The notes beneath the pieces are model-generated. The model was not told the DNA's origin and searched no databases. It worked only from the letters and a program-made list of their open reading frames with translations. 8,591 bases of DNA from JADJQU01 sp035490315 (GTDB lineage: Bacteria > Planctomycetota > UBA1135 > GCA-002686595), in contig DATHET010000314.1 in the NCBI GenBank assembly GCA_035490315.1, positions 1 through 8,591 of the forward strand. Direction: 5' to 3'. Positions 1 through 6,928 of the stretch are shown piece after piece (positions within the stretch are counted from its first letter, which is position 1; the number at the start of each line of letters is the position of its first letter). A program made the translations under genes and the position numbers.

Positions 1-16
1 CGGAGTACCCCTGACC

Positions 17-1075
17 ATGCGTCTCAACCCCCTCGTTTCCGGCGGCCTGCTCGCTGCCGCTCTTTTCGTCACGTCGTCAACCGCGCTCGCACAAACGGAT
101 GCGCTGCCTGTCTGCAACAACGGTGGACCCTACACCTTCGAGTGCACGGGCCCGATCACTCAGGTCCAACTCGACGGAACCGCCTCCTTCGACCCTGACG
201 GCACGCCGGTGACCTTCTTCTGGTTCGAGGAGTGCCCCAACGCCTTCTTCCTCGACCCGACCAGCCCGACGCCCACCTTCGTGGTGGACATGACCGGTCT
301 GTGCGTGTCGTCCTGCATCTTCGCCTGCCGCGTCACCTCGGGCGGTCAGACCGTGCACTGCAACTCGACGGTCACCATCCAGGACACCCAGGCTCCGGTG
401 ATCTCCTGCCCGCCGGACGTGATTGAAATCTGGACGAACGGCCCCGCCGGCGGACAGACCAATCCGGCCCTGACCGGGTTTGCGACGGCGTCGGACTGTG
501 ATCCGAATGTGATCATCAGCTTCAGCGACGTGATCGTTCCCGGCACGCAGCCTGGTGATCCGGAGTCGGTGACCACCCGCACCTGGGTGGCCGTCGACCA
601 GTGCGGATTCCAGTCGTCCTGCCAGCAGATCATCACCCTGCTCAGCCCGGGCAACACCTTGCAGACGTTCTACCTGGACGCGATCCAGGGCTCCTGCCCG
701 AACGCGATCGATGTCAACGCGGACAGCGGTCTGTTCACGGCGGTGATCTTCGGTCGGACGGGCTACTCCGTCTCGAACATCAACCAGTCCTCGATGGTCC
801 TCGTTCGCCAGGACAACACTGGCACCGTCGTCCAGCGCATGTCGAAGGTCGTCAAGGACGTCGGTCGCCCGTCGATCGGCAATCCCTGCGATTGCGACGG
901 CCTGAAGGACAGCCAGCTCGACATCGTGGTCACGGCCTCCCTGCCCTCGGTGATCTCGAATTTGTCGCTGAACACCGAAGGCACGGGCAGCACGGTCAAG
1001 TTCGCTCTGTACTTCAAGACGAACGACGGCAAGTGGCACACCACGCTCGACTGCGTGACGATCGCCCGCAACTGA
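17..1075 (+). CDS. Secreted cysteine-rich protein with PKD-like and HYR-like domains
   Basis: A 352-residue exported protein of unknown function. Residues 1-25 form a signal peptide (Arg2, a hydrophobic core over about 8-19, and an Ala-Leu-Ala cleavage site before Gln26). Residues about 36-125 resemble a PKD domain: GGPYTF, then LDGTASFDPDG, an FFWFEE strand and a PTPTF segment. Residues about 125-208 resemble an HYR domain, opening DTQAPVISCPPDV and closing with TTRTWVAVDQCG. The C-terminal part (about 215-352) carries an NAIDVNADSGLFTAVIFG segment and a later CDCDGLKDSQLDIVV strand, like a beta domain I associate with planctomycete surface proteins. The mature chain has 15 cysteines, so disulfides outside the cytoplasm are likely. 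No transmembrane anchor or catalytic motif is visible. The ATG at 17 follows a GGAG at 2-5. Two stops in tandem (TGA, TAG) end the gene, and a terminator follows. Domain calls are by eye; a role in cell surface or matrix is inference. Confidence 0.85.
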   Translation: MRLNPLVSGGLLAAALFVTSSTALAQTDALPVCNNGGPYTFECTGPITQVQLDGTASFDPDGTPVTFFWFEECPNAFFLDPTSPTPTFVVDMTGLCVSSCIFACRVTSGGQTVHCNSTVTIQDTQAPVISCPPDVIEIWTNGPAGGQTNPALTGFATASDCDPNVIISFSDVIVPGTQPGDPESVTTRTWVAVDQCGFQSSCQQIITLLSPGNTLQTFYLDAIQGSCPNAIDVNADSGLFTAVIFGRTGYSVSNINQSSMVLVRQDNTGTVVQRMSKVVKDVGRPSIGNPCDCDGLKDSQLDIVVTASLPSVISNLSLNTEGTGSTVKFALYFKTNDGKWHTTLDCVTIARN

Positions 1076-1099
1076 TAGCCGCCTGATCCAAGAGGGCAG

Positions 1100-1114
1100 C
1101 CCGCTGAAAGCGGG
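1100..1114 (+). other. Small perfect hairpin in the 3' untranslated region
   Basis: CCCGCT at 1100-1105 pairs with AGCGGG at 1109-1114 around a GAA loop. It lies 25 bases after the stop codon of the secreted-protein gene and just before the intrinsic terminator. An outer AGAG...CTCT pairing (around 1090 and 1120) could extend it. No T-run follows, so it is not a terminator itself; it may protect the transcript end. Confidence 0.4.
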
Positions 1115-1130
1115 AACGCTCTAAGACTTC

Positions 1131-1174
1131 CCGAGGGGCCTCATCGCGTGAACGGTGGGGCTCCTCGGCTTTTT
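1131..1174 (+). terminator. Intrinsic terminator of the secreted-protein gene
   Basis: The left arm CCGAGGGGCCTCA (1131-1143) pairs with TGGGGCTCCTCGG (1156-1168). This gives 13 base pairs, two of them G-U wobbles, around a 12-base loop, and five T follow at 1170-1174. The orientation fits termination of the upstream plus-strand gene. The last T of the run is also the final base of the convergent ispG stop codon on the minus strand. There is no T-run on the other side, so termination of ispG here is less likely. Confidence 0.85.
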
Positions 1175-2298
1175 CACCCGGCGATCAACTGGTCCAGCTC
1201 CTGGCGCAGCCTCGGCAGGATCTGGTCGTAGCGATAGGCGCCGAGGTCGAGCTCGCCGCGCTTGAGGTTCACGAAGTTGGGGCCGCACCACAGGCCGAGA
1301 TCCGCGTCGTCGGTCTCACCAGGTCCGTTCACCCGGCAACCCATGATCGCGATGGTCAGGTCGTGGTCCTTGGCGTAGGCGGTCAAGCGGCGCACTTCCT
1401 CCGCCAGCTCGATGAACTTCTCGTTCTCGACCCGCGAGCAGGAGGGGCAGGCGATGATGTTGAGGCCGTGGAAGAAGTTCGGCGGCACCGAGCGGAAGCG
1501 GCCGTGCTCGATGTCGCTGATCAGCTCGCGGCCGACGCTGATCTCCTTGCCCTTGTCGTCGAAGGGCAGGGTCAGCGAGACGCGCAGGGTGTCACCGATT
1601 CCGCGCGAGAGCAGCTGCTCGAAGGCGATGCGGGTCTTGATGATGCCTTCGGGAGGCATGCCCGCTTCGGTGACGCCCAGGTGCACGGGCACGTCGGGCC
1701 GCGCGGTGGCGAAACGCACATTGGCGTCGACCACCAGGCGCGGATCGGAGTCCTTGATCGAGATCAGGTAGTCCTTGAATCCGGACTCGTCGATCAGCTC
1801 GCAGTGATCGATCGCGCACTGGGCGATCGCGGCGACATGGTCGTCCGGGAATCGATCCTTGTACTCAGGCGCGATCGAGCCGGCGTTGACTCCGATGCGC
1901 AGCGCGAGCCCGTGGCGCTTGGCGACGTCGACGAGGTAGGCCACTTTTTCGCGCGTGGACTTCTGCTTCTCGTGGTGGTGCAGGTGGCCGGGGTTGTAGC
2001 GCAGCTTGTCGACGAAGGGCGCGACCTTCTCGGCCAGGCGGTAGTTCTCCTGCAGATCCACTGACAGCCGTGCGCTGGTCTGGGCGCGGATCAGGGTCAG
2101 GGCATCGACGTCCGCCTGGCTGTCGACCGCGATCCGGATCAGGTCCGCTCCCGCGGCCTCGAGGATCCTGACCTGGCGCAGGGTGGCGGGGATGTCCTGG
2201 GTGCGGGTGGCCGCCATGCTCTGGACGGCGATCGGCGCGTCGCCGCCGATGAGGAGCCCTCGGACCGAGATCGTGCGTGTCTTGCGCGGGGGAATCAT
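1174..2298 (-). CDS. ispG: 4-hydroxy-3-methylbut-2-enyl diphosphate synthase (IspG/GcpE)
   Basis: Catalyses the penultimate step of the MEP isoprenoid pathway, reductive conversion of MEcPP to HMBPP, using a [4Fe-4S] cluster and flavodoxin or ferredoxin; cytosolic. The 374 residues match the usual two-domain bacterial enzyme (about 370). An N-terminal TIM barrel runs to about 265, with VQSMAATRTQD at 25-35, RYNPGH at 100-105 and RIGVNAGS at 134-141. The C-terminal iron-sulfur domain holds Cys284 and Cys287 (CPSC), Cys321 and Glu328 in GCRVNGPGE. The spacing closely mirrors Cys270, Cys273, Cys305 and Glu312 of the E. coli enzyme. No insert domain as in plant or chlamydial forms is present. The ATG at 2298 has no clear Shine-Dalgarno sequence. 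A TACGAT hexamer (minus strand, 2307-2312) ends 8 bases upstream, which would fit a -10 box of a leaderless transcript, but this is weak. Convergent with the secreted-protein gene, divergent from the oxidoreductase. Confidence 0.97.
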   Translation of the reverse strand: MIPPRKTRTISVRGLLIGGDAPIAVQSMAATRTQDIPATLRQVRILEAAGADLIRIAVDSQADVDALTLIRAQTSARLSVDLQENYRLAEKVAPFVDKLRYNPGHLHHHEKQKSTREKVAYLVDVAKRHGLALRIGVNAGSIAPEYKDRFPDDHVAAIAQCAIDHCELIDESGFKDYLISIKDSDPRLVVDANVRFATARPDVPVHLGVTEAGMPPEGIIKTRIAFEQLLSRGIGDTLRVSLTLPFDDKGKEISVGRELISDIEHGRFRSVPPNFFHGLNIIACPSCSRVENEKFIELAEEVRRLTAYAKDHDLTIAIMGCRVNGPGETDDADLGLWCGPNFVNLKRGELDLGAYRYDQILPRLRQELDQLIAG

Positions 2299-2456
2299 GG
2301 CCGGGAATCGTAGCCCGCGGAGCCTCGAGGTCCTCGGCTCTCCCGAACCAGGTCCCGACGCCCACTTTCCTGCCCCGGCCAGGGGCGGCTGCGCGGAGTT
2401 GGCGTCAGAGCAACGTCCATCCTGAGCGGTTCCTCTGGCTCCATCCCCCTCGCGAG

Positions 2457-2540
2457 CCCTGGGACCGCGGACTTGCTCTTGGGTTCAATCCCAGGGAGCC
2501 CCATCCGAACCTGAGGCCGGGTGGGGCTCTTTCTTTCCTC
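2457..2540 (+). promoter_or_regulatory. Candidate structured leader / attenuator before the oxidoreductase gene
   Basis: Two nested signals lie in the 264-base divergent region before the plus-strand oxidoreductase. First, CCCTGGGA (2457-2464) and TCCCAGGG (2489-2496) form a perfect 8-base inverted repeat. Second, the right copy touches the left arm of the terminator-like hairpin described separately. In addition GCTCCATCC (2438-2446) is a near copy (8 of 9) of GCCCCATCC (2498-2506), the terminator left arm, and can pair with the same right arm using wobbles. Mutually exclusive pairings of this kind are how attenuators and riboswitches work, but no known riboswitch class was recognised. The regulatory reading is inference. 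Confidence 0.35.
2496..2538 (+). terminator. Terminator-like hairpin upstream of the oxidoreductase gene
   Basis: The left arm GAGCCCCATCCG (2496-2507) pairs with CGGGTGGGGCTC (2518-2529), 12 base pairs with one G-U, around a 10-base loop. A T-rich TTTCTTT follows from 2530. The form is that of a plus-strand intrinsic terminator, yet no plus-strand gene lies between the divergent ispG start and this point. It would therefore end either a short leader transcript of the downstream gene or a small RNA begun inside this region. On the minus strand no T-run follows the stem, so it is unlikely to act on transcripts in that direction. Confidence 0.6.
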
Positions 2541-2562
2541 CGCTGCTCCGCATGATGGCCGC

Positions 2563-3756
2563 GTGAAAGCTCGGGTAGCGATCATCGGCGGGGGAGTGAT
2601 GGGCGTGCGCACTGCCTGGGCTTGCGCTCGACGGGGAGCACCCTCGGATCTCCCCGTGGTGCTCTTCGAGCGCCGCGAGCTCGCCGCCGGTTCCTCGGGC
2701 CGCTCGGGCGCCGTCCTACGGCAACATTATTCCAGCCCAGTCGTCGCGGCGATGGCGCGCGACTCGCTGGCCGAATATTCCAACCTCGAGCAGCGCACCG
2801 GCCGTGCGATCGGCTTCCAGCGCTGCGGCGTGCTGACGATCGCCGGACCGCGCGCGCCCGAGCTGATCCTGCGCGTGCGCGTCAACGTCGCGATGCAACA
2901 ACGCCTGGGCATCGACACGCGCATCGTCGAGGCGCGCGAGATTCGCGAGCTCGTGCCCGGGATCGAAGTCGACGATCAAGCGATCGCGGCCTACGAGCCC
3001 GGAGGCGGATTCTGCGATCCCTTGCTCACGGTCGATGCCTTCGCTGACCTGGCGCGCGAGCGCGGCGCGAAGACGCAGCTCGGCGCTCCGGTGCGCGGGG
3101 TGGTCGTCGAAGCCGGACGCGCCGTCGCGGTCGAGACCGATCAAGGTCGCGTGGATGCCATGGCCATCGTGCTCGCCGCTGGTCCGTGGACGCGGCCCCT
3201 GCTCGAGGCCCTGGGCTGCGACATGCCCTTGGAAGTCGTCCGACCGAGGCAGCACTTCCTCGACGCTCCGATGAAGGACGCGAGCCAGACGGCCGCGCAT
3301 CCGGTGCTGCTCGACATGGAGCTCGGCTACTACACGCGCTGCGAGCCGTCCCGGGAGCGCACGCGCATCGGCGCGATCGACTACGACGGCGACGCGAAGC
3401 TCGTCGACCCAGACACGCTCGATGAACGCGTCGATCCGGAATTCACGCACTGGGCGCGCGGCCAGCTGGAGCAGCGCATGCCGGTCTACCGCACGCGCGC
3501 CGATCAGGAAGCCCAGGCCGCGTGGTACACGCTGACGCCGGACTCGCAACCGATCCTCGGCGCCGTGCCAGGGATCGAGGGCCTGTACATCGCCGCCGGA
3601 TTCAGCGGCCACGGTTTCAAGCTGGCGCCTTCGGTGGGCGAAGGACTCGCGCAGCTGATTTTCGATGAGCCCTTGACCGCCTTCGACGCGGAGTTCTTCT
3701 CGCCAGAGCGTTTCCAGAAGGGCAGCGAAGCCGTCTCCGCGCCATTCGGATTCTGA
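2563..3756 (+). CDS. FAD-dependent oxidoreductase, DAO / sarcosine-glycine oxidase-like superfamily
   Basis: Probably oxidises a secondary amine or amino acid such as sarcosine, dimethylglycine or glycine; the exact substrate cannot be read. From the GTG at 2563 the protein has 397 residues, normal for the family. A Rossmann FAD-binding motif (GGGVMG, 9-14) starts at once, Glu36 at the end of strand 2 should bind the ribose, and SSGRSGAV (44-51) follows. The C-terminal signature is TPDSQPILG (325-333) plus YIAAGFSGHGFKLAP (342-356). The position of the covalent flavin cysteine of monomeric sarcosine oxidase appears to be Ala319, so FAD is probably non-covalent. An in-frame GTG at 2521 lies inside the terminator stem and would add an unconserved 14 residues, while the next methionine would cut the FAD motif; hence 2563. 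No Shine-Dalgarno sequence is seen. A four-codon mini-frame, ATG at 2552, ends in a TGA overlapping the GTG start, so translational coupling is possible. Confidence 0.88.
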   Translation: MKARVAIIGGGVMGVRTAWACARRGAPSDLPVVLFERRELAAGSSGRSGAVLRQHYSSPVVAAMARDSLAEYSNLEQRTGRAIGFQRCGVLTIAGPRAPELILRVRVNVAMQQRLGIDTRIVEAREIRELVPGIEVDDQAIAAYEPGGGFCDPLLTVDAFADLARERGAKTQLGAPVRGVVVEAGRAVAVETDQGRVDAMAIVLAAGPWTRPLLEALGCDMPLEVVRPRQHFLDAPMKDASQTAAHPVLLDMELGYYTRCEPSRERTRIGAIDYDGDAKLVDPDTLDERVDPEFTHWARGQLEQRMPVYRTRADQEAQAAWYTLTPDSQPILGAVPGIEGLYIAAGFSGHGFKLAPSVGEGLAQLIFDEPLTAFDAEFFSPERFQKGSEAVSAPFGF

Positions 3757-3816
3757 GCGCGCAGGATACTGCCCCGCATCGCTGTGCTTTAGCAGGCGGA
3801 GAATACCCTCCACTCC

Positions 3817-3844
3817 AGCAGCCCGGGCACGTCCCAGGGCTGCT
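3817..3844. other. Long hairpin between convergent genes
   Basis: AGCAGCCC (3817-3824) pairs perfectly with GGGCTGCT (3837-3844), and GGG (3825-3827) with CCC (3833-3835) extends the stem past one bulged A. It lies between the oxidoreductase stop and the fliN stop, where both transcripts must end. No T-run follows on either strand, so it is not a textbook intrinsic terminator. It may slow polymerase or protect 3' ends. I see no gene in the rest of 3757-3902. Confidence 0.4.
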
Positions 3845-3902
3845 CCTGGACCTTGAGCACCGACTCGGCAGACGCGGCCGCGTTGCGAGTCGCGTGCGCG
3901 GA

Positions 3903-4235
3903 CTACGACGATTTCGAAACGGCGGTGATGCGCACGCCGTAGCTTTGATCGATGGTGACGATCTCGCCGCGTGCGACGAGCTTGCCGTTGACCAGGATGT
4001 CGACGGGCTCGTGGGTCTCGCGATCGAGGGTGATCAGGGAACCCGGAGCGAGCTGCACCAGTTCCGCGAGGGTCATCCGCGCGCGGCCGACCTCGACGGT
4101 GACTCGCACGGCGACGTCGAGCAGCTGCGCGAGACCGAGGGGATCGCCCTGGATCTTGGTCTGGTCGAGCTCCTCGAGCTCGGCCTTGGACACGGCAACT
4201 CCTTGGCCCGCCCCCGATTCTTGTGCATCGCTCAT
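3903..4235 (-). CDS. fliN: Flagellar motor switch protein FliN
   Basis: C-ring protein at the cytoplasmic base of the flagellum; with FliM it forms the rotor ring that sets rotation direction and helps dock export chaperones. The protein has 110 residues. A short variable N-terminus (1-30) is followed by a full SpoA/FliN domain (about 35-107): LLDVAVRVTVEVGRARMTLAELV, then LAPGSLITLD, EPVDILVNGKLVARGEIV and YGVRIT. These match the FliN consensus closely. It is the last gene of the operon, starting 16 bases after fliM ends. An AGAGG on the minus strand lies about ten bases before the ATG and may act as ribosome binding site. The usual next genes (fliO, fliP) are not present; the convergent oxidoreductase gene lies there instead. 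Confidence 0.95.
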   Translation of the reverse strand: MSDAQESGAGQGVAVSKAELEELDQTKIQGDPLGLAQLLDVAVRVTVEVGRARMTLAELVQLAPGSLITLDRETHEPVDILVNGKLVARGEIVTIDQSYGVRITAVSKSS

Positions 4236-4251
4236 GCTGGAAGACCTCTGC

Positions 4252-5175
4252 TCAGGTTTGATCGTCTGTTCGCCGCCCGGAGTGGAGTCGCAGGGCGAGC
4301 CGTCCCGCCGACGCGCCGAGGATGGCCTGGGCCCAGGGCAGGTCTTCGGCCCAGATTTCCAGCGGCGCGCTGGAGCTCACGCCCAGGGGGATCACGTCGC
4401 CGACCTCGAGGGCGAGCAGATCCGCGAGTGGCAGGTCCGCGGCGCCCAGGCGCGCGGAGATCGACACGGGGACGAGGTGCAGGTGCTCGGGGAGCTTCAT
4501 CGCCGGCGTGCGAGCACCGTTGTTTGATTTCGCGTCGCCGCGCGGCGGCGGGAGGTACAGGCGCAGGGCGCTGGTGCCGGTCGGCACTTCGAGCTCGAGC
4601 AGCAGGAGCAGACGCCGCGGATCGAACTGCGCGCCGCCGTCGCGCGGGCTGCCCAGCTCCTCGAGCAGGCTCGCGACGCGCAATCCTTCCGGCGTGAAGT
4701 CGAGCACGGGGCCGAGCTCGCGCAGCACGCTGCTGGCGACACGCTTGAACAGCATGCCTTCGACGGAGGTCAGCTTGCGCGGCTCGCCGCTCTTCGCTTC
4801 CGGCGCGCCGAGGGCCAGCTCGAGGGCAGCCACGGCGGCCACGCTTTCCCAGACCAGCCAGCAGGGCTGGCCAGCGACCTGGAAGGGTGCCACGGCCATC
4901 GGCGGACGCAGCTGCGCGATCGCGGCGCCGGCGTCGATCTCGTCGACGTCGGAGAGACTGACGCGCGCGCGCGAACGCAATACATTGGACAGCTCGCGCT
5001 CGAGCGAAGGCAGGACGCGCATCAGACGCTCGCGCAATTCCGTGCGCTCGTCGCCGGACAGGCGCTGGGGTCGCGCGAAGTCACGCGGCGCGACGGATCC
5101 TGGCTGCGGCGCGCTCTTGTGCGCAACCGCGGCGAGGACCGCCTCGAGCTCTTCGGGTAGCAGCGGGCTCTTCAC
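4252..5175 (-). CDS. fliM: Flagellar motor switch protein FliM (divergent)
   Basis: C-ring protein that binds CheY-P, FliG and FliN. The 307 residues are slightly short for FliM (about 330). The N-terminal LLPEELEAVL (5-14) fits the CheY-binding LSxxEIDALL peptide in altered form. RDFARPQRLSGDERTELRERL (31-51) matches the FliM core opening, LTSVEGMLFKRVASSVL (135-151) matches the middle-domain helix, and a C-terminal SpoA-like domain covers about 232-297. The LFGGxG segment of the middle domain, which contacts FliG, is not recognisable: the region reads LALGAPEAKSGEPRK (120-134). The start is GTG at 5175, preceded by AGGA about ten bases upstream; only 10 bases separate it from fliL. Assignment rests on motif order and on the position between fliL and fliN. 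Confidence 0.88.
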   Translation of the reverse strand: MKSPLLPEELEAVLAAVAHKSAPQPGSVAPRDFARPQRLSGDERTELRERLMRVLPSLERELSNVLRSRARVSLSDVDEIDAGAAIAQLRPPMAVAPFQVAGQPCWLVWESVAAVAALELALGAPEAKSGEPRKLTSVEGMLFKRVASSVLRELGPVLDFTPEGLRVASLLEELGSPRDGGAQFDPRRLLLLLELEVPTGTSALRLYLPPPRGDAKSNNGARTPAMKLPEHLHLVPVSISARLGAADLPLADLLALEVGDVIPLGVSSSAPLEIWAEDLPWAQAILGASAGRLALRLHSGRRTDDQT

Positions 5176-5185
5176 GCGTTCCGTC

Positions 5186-6031
5186 CTACTGGACGATCAG
5201 GGAATCCTTGAAAATGCGGCGCACGCGGCCGGGGACGCCCACGGGCACGGAGCCTGTGAAGCCATGCTCGAAACCGGTGCAGTCCAAGAACACGTACTCG
5301 CCCGTCTGGCTGATCACCTTGAGGTTCGAATCGTGCTCCGTGAACGGAATGGCGGATCCGGCGTCGAGGGCGATGGTCATCCCCGCGCCGTCGATCTTGA
5401 GCGCGTGCTCGTGCAGGAGTCCGCGCAGAGTCGCGCGCATGTTGTCCTCGCCGACTTTCAGGCCCGACTTGGGATCGGGCTGGTAGGGAGTCATCGACTC
5501 GCCGACGTAGACGGGGAAGAGCACGGGATCGACCGCTTCGCGAACCTCTTCGAGGAACACGTCGACCATCGCCGCGTCGGTGATCTGCTCGGGCGTCTTC
5601 GTGCCCATGGCGGTGAGCAGCGCGTCCTTGAGCATCGCGAGGTACAGCTGGTCCTCGCCCTTGCCGGGAGCCGCGTGCTCGCCGCCCGCGCCTCCGCCGC
5701 CGAGCCGTCCTTGGACATAGGCTTCGGAATAGGCGTAGTACTCGGCCTGAACCAGCATCGCGACGTAGCGCTTGCCGCCCGCGGGCGCGAGATTCTTTTG
5801 CAGCGGCTCCTTGGAGAGCTTGGCCACGAAGGGACCTTCGAGGTGCGGGATGTGGACCTTCTTGGGCACGGCCATCAGGGAGGCGACGAAGGCGAGGGCC
5901 AGCACGGCGATCGCGCTGCCCGCGCCGACCAGCATGGATTTCTTCGTCGACGGCGCAGCCGGCGCTTCGGCGGCGGCTTCCTTGCCGTCCTTGGCGCCCT
6001 TGGTTTCTTTGGTGTCTTTCTTGTCGGCCAT
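5186..6031 (-). CDS. fliL: FliL-like flagellar basal-body-associated protein, enlarged
   Basis: FliL is an inner-membrane protein whose periplasmic domain surrounds or supports the stator. Here 281 residues are seen against the usual 140-180. A lysine- and alanine-rich cytoplasmic N-terminus (1-31) is followed by one membrane helix (about 33-54). The FliL-like core runs from KRYVAMLVQAEYY (87-99) through EDQLYLAMLKDALLTAMGTK (126-145) to FLEEVREAVDPVLFPVYV (159-176). A Gly-rich insert (108-125) splits the core, and about 100 further residues (180-281) follow that I do not recognise from FliL. Gene order supports the name: fliL directly before fliM is a common arrangement. The gap to fliM is 10 bases. 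A weak GAGAG lies upstream of the ATG. A different periplasmic single-pass protein cannot be fully excluded. Confidence 0.78.
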   Translation of the reverse strand: MADKKDTKETKGAKDGKEAAAEAPAAPSTKKSMLVGAGSAIAVLALAFVASLMAVPKKVHIPHLEGPFVAKLSKEPLQKNLAPAGGKRYVAMLVQAEYYAYSEAYVQGRLGGGGAGGEHAAPGKGEDQLYLAMLKDALLTAMGTKTPEQITDAAMVDVFLEEVREAVDPVLFPVYVGESMTPYQPDPKSGLKVGEDNMRATLRGLLHEHALKIDGAGMTIALDAGSAIPFTEHDSNLKVISQTGEYVFLDCTGFEHGFTGSVPVGVPGRVRRIFKDSLIVQ

Positions 6032-6050
6032 GGGAAGTGCTCTCTAGTTG

Positions 6051-6917
6051 CTAGGAATCGCGGCGGGGCTCGACCAGGCGCGCGTCGACGCTCCGGTGCT
6101 CGCCTTGCGCCGCTGCGACCTCGGTCGCCCAGGCGCGGGCTTCGAGGCGTTGCGGCACGAAGCCGTGTTTTTCGACGAGGTAATGCTTGACGTTTTGCGA
6201 GCGCGCGACGGCGAGCCACGCATTCGAGTTCTGGAAGTGCGGTCCCGCGTCGAGCGCGTGGCCCTCGAGCAGGAGCAGCTGCCCGTAGCCGGGGCGCAGT
6301 GTCTCCGCCAGCGCGTCGAGGTAGGTCTTCGCGGCCGTGGAGAGCTCGGCGGAATCCGTCTCGAAGCGCGCGATCAAGGGCTGGCGCATCTCGGCGAAGG
6401 GACGCAGCGAGGTCTTCAGGAGCTGCGAGATCTCCTGCGAGTCGCGCACCTCGAGCCGCCCATCCTTGTACTGGTCGTCGGACAGGGGCTCGAGCCCGAA
6501 GCGCTCGCGGTACATGTTGACGCGCTGCAGCTGGCGCTCGCCGGGCAGGGCGCTGTCCATGCCTCCGCTCTCCAGCGCGACGACGAAGGGCCCGAGTCCC
6601 GCGGCGGTCAGACCCGCGTCCTGGGTCGGCGCCATGGTCACCAGGATGATGAAGAAGCACAGGAACAGGGTCATCATGTCGCCGAAGGAGATCAGCCAAG
6701 GCGGCGGGCCGTGGTGGGGGTGATCGTGCTCCTTGTGCTTCTTGTGGGCGCCGTGCGCGCCATGGCCGGCGCCGCCGCCGTGAGCCGCTGCCGGCGCGTG
6801 CTTGTCGGCAGCCGCCGGACCATGGGCTTCGCCCGCGGGTTTCGCGGTCGCGCCCGCTGCAGTCGGCGCGCCTGTTGCGGTCGGCGCAGTCGGTGCGTGT
6901 TCGGTGGAGGTGGACAT
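6051..6917 (-). CDS. Second MotB-like stator protein with His-rich tail and degenerate OmpA domain
   Basis: A 288-residue MotB paralogue, likely a partner or variant stator subunit in the inner membrane. The cytoplasmic N-terminus is unusually long (about 73 residues), Ala/Pro/Gly-rich and then histidine-rich: 11 His between 32 and 69. The single membrane helix, WLISFGDMMTLFLCFFII (74-91), keeps the ion-carrying aspartate as Asp80. The periplasmic part (about 100-288) has an OmpA/MotB-like fold: RFETDSAEL (184-192), LLLEGHALD (215-223), SNAWLAVARS (231-240). The usual GHTD reads GHAL, so the peptidoglycan-contacting Asp is lost or shifted by one, and the terminal NRRVEV motif reads EHRSVDARLV. 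Asn232 and Arg239 remain. It starts 11 bases after motB ends and lies 19 bases before fliL. MotB family membership is clear; whether it works as a stator, alone or mixed with MotB, is open. Confidence 0.85.
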   Translation of the reverse strand: MSTSTEHAPTAPTATGAPTAAGATAKPAGEAHGPAAADKHAPAAAHGGGAGHGAHGAHKKHKEHDHPHHGPPPWLISFGDMMTLFLCFFIILVTMAPTQDAGLTAAGLGPFVVALESGGMDSALPGERQLQRVNMYRERFGLEPLSDDQYKDGRLEVRDSQEISQLLKTSLRPFAEMRQPLIARFETDSAELSTAAKTYLDALAETLRPGYGQLLLLEGHALDAGPHFQNSNAWLAVARSQNVKHYLVEKHGFVPQRLEARAWATEVAAAQGEHRSVDARLVEPRRDS

Positions 6918-6928
6918 CGCGTCGTGCT

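Noticed and set aside
77..1039. A 320-codon minus-strand open frame opposite the secreted-protein gene
   Set aside because: Its translation is Arg/Asp/His/Val-rich shadow sequence without domains, while the plus frame has a signal peptide and recognisable domains.
2476..2494. A tRNA T-arm-like stretch (GGGTTCAATCCC) before the oxidoreductase gene
   Set aside because: With a standard seven-base T-loop the stem has a G-A mismatch, and no matching acceptor stem, D-arm or anticodon arm could be found around it. It is better explained as part of the inverted repeats next to the terminator-like hairpin.
2716..3813. A 365-codon minus-strand open frame opposite the oxidoreductase gene
   Set aside because: The plus frame carries the FAD-binding and C-terminal DAO motifs, and the antisense product matches nothing recognisable.
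4322..6190. A 622-codon plus-strand open frame
   Set aside because: It runs antisense to fliM and fliL, has low-complexity Arg/Ser/Gly-rich composition and no family motifs. Long antisense frames are expected in GC-rich genes.
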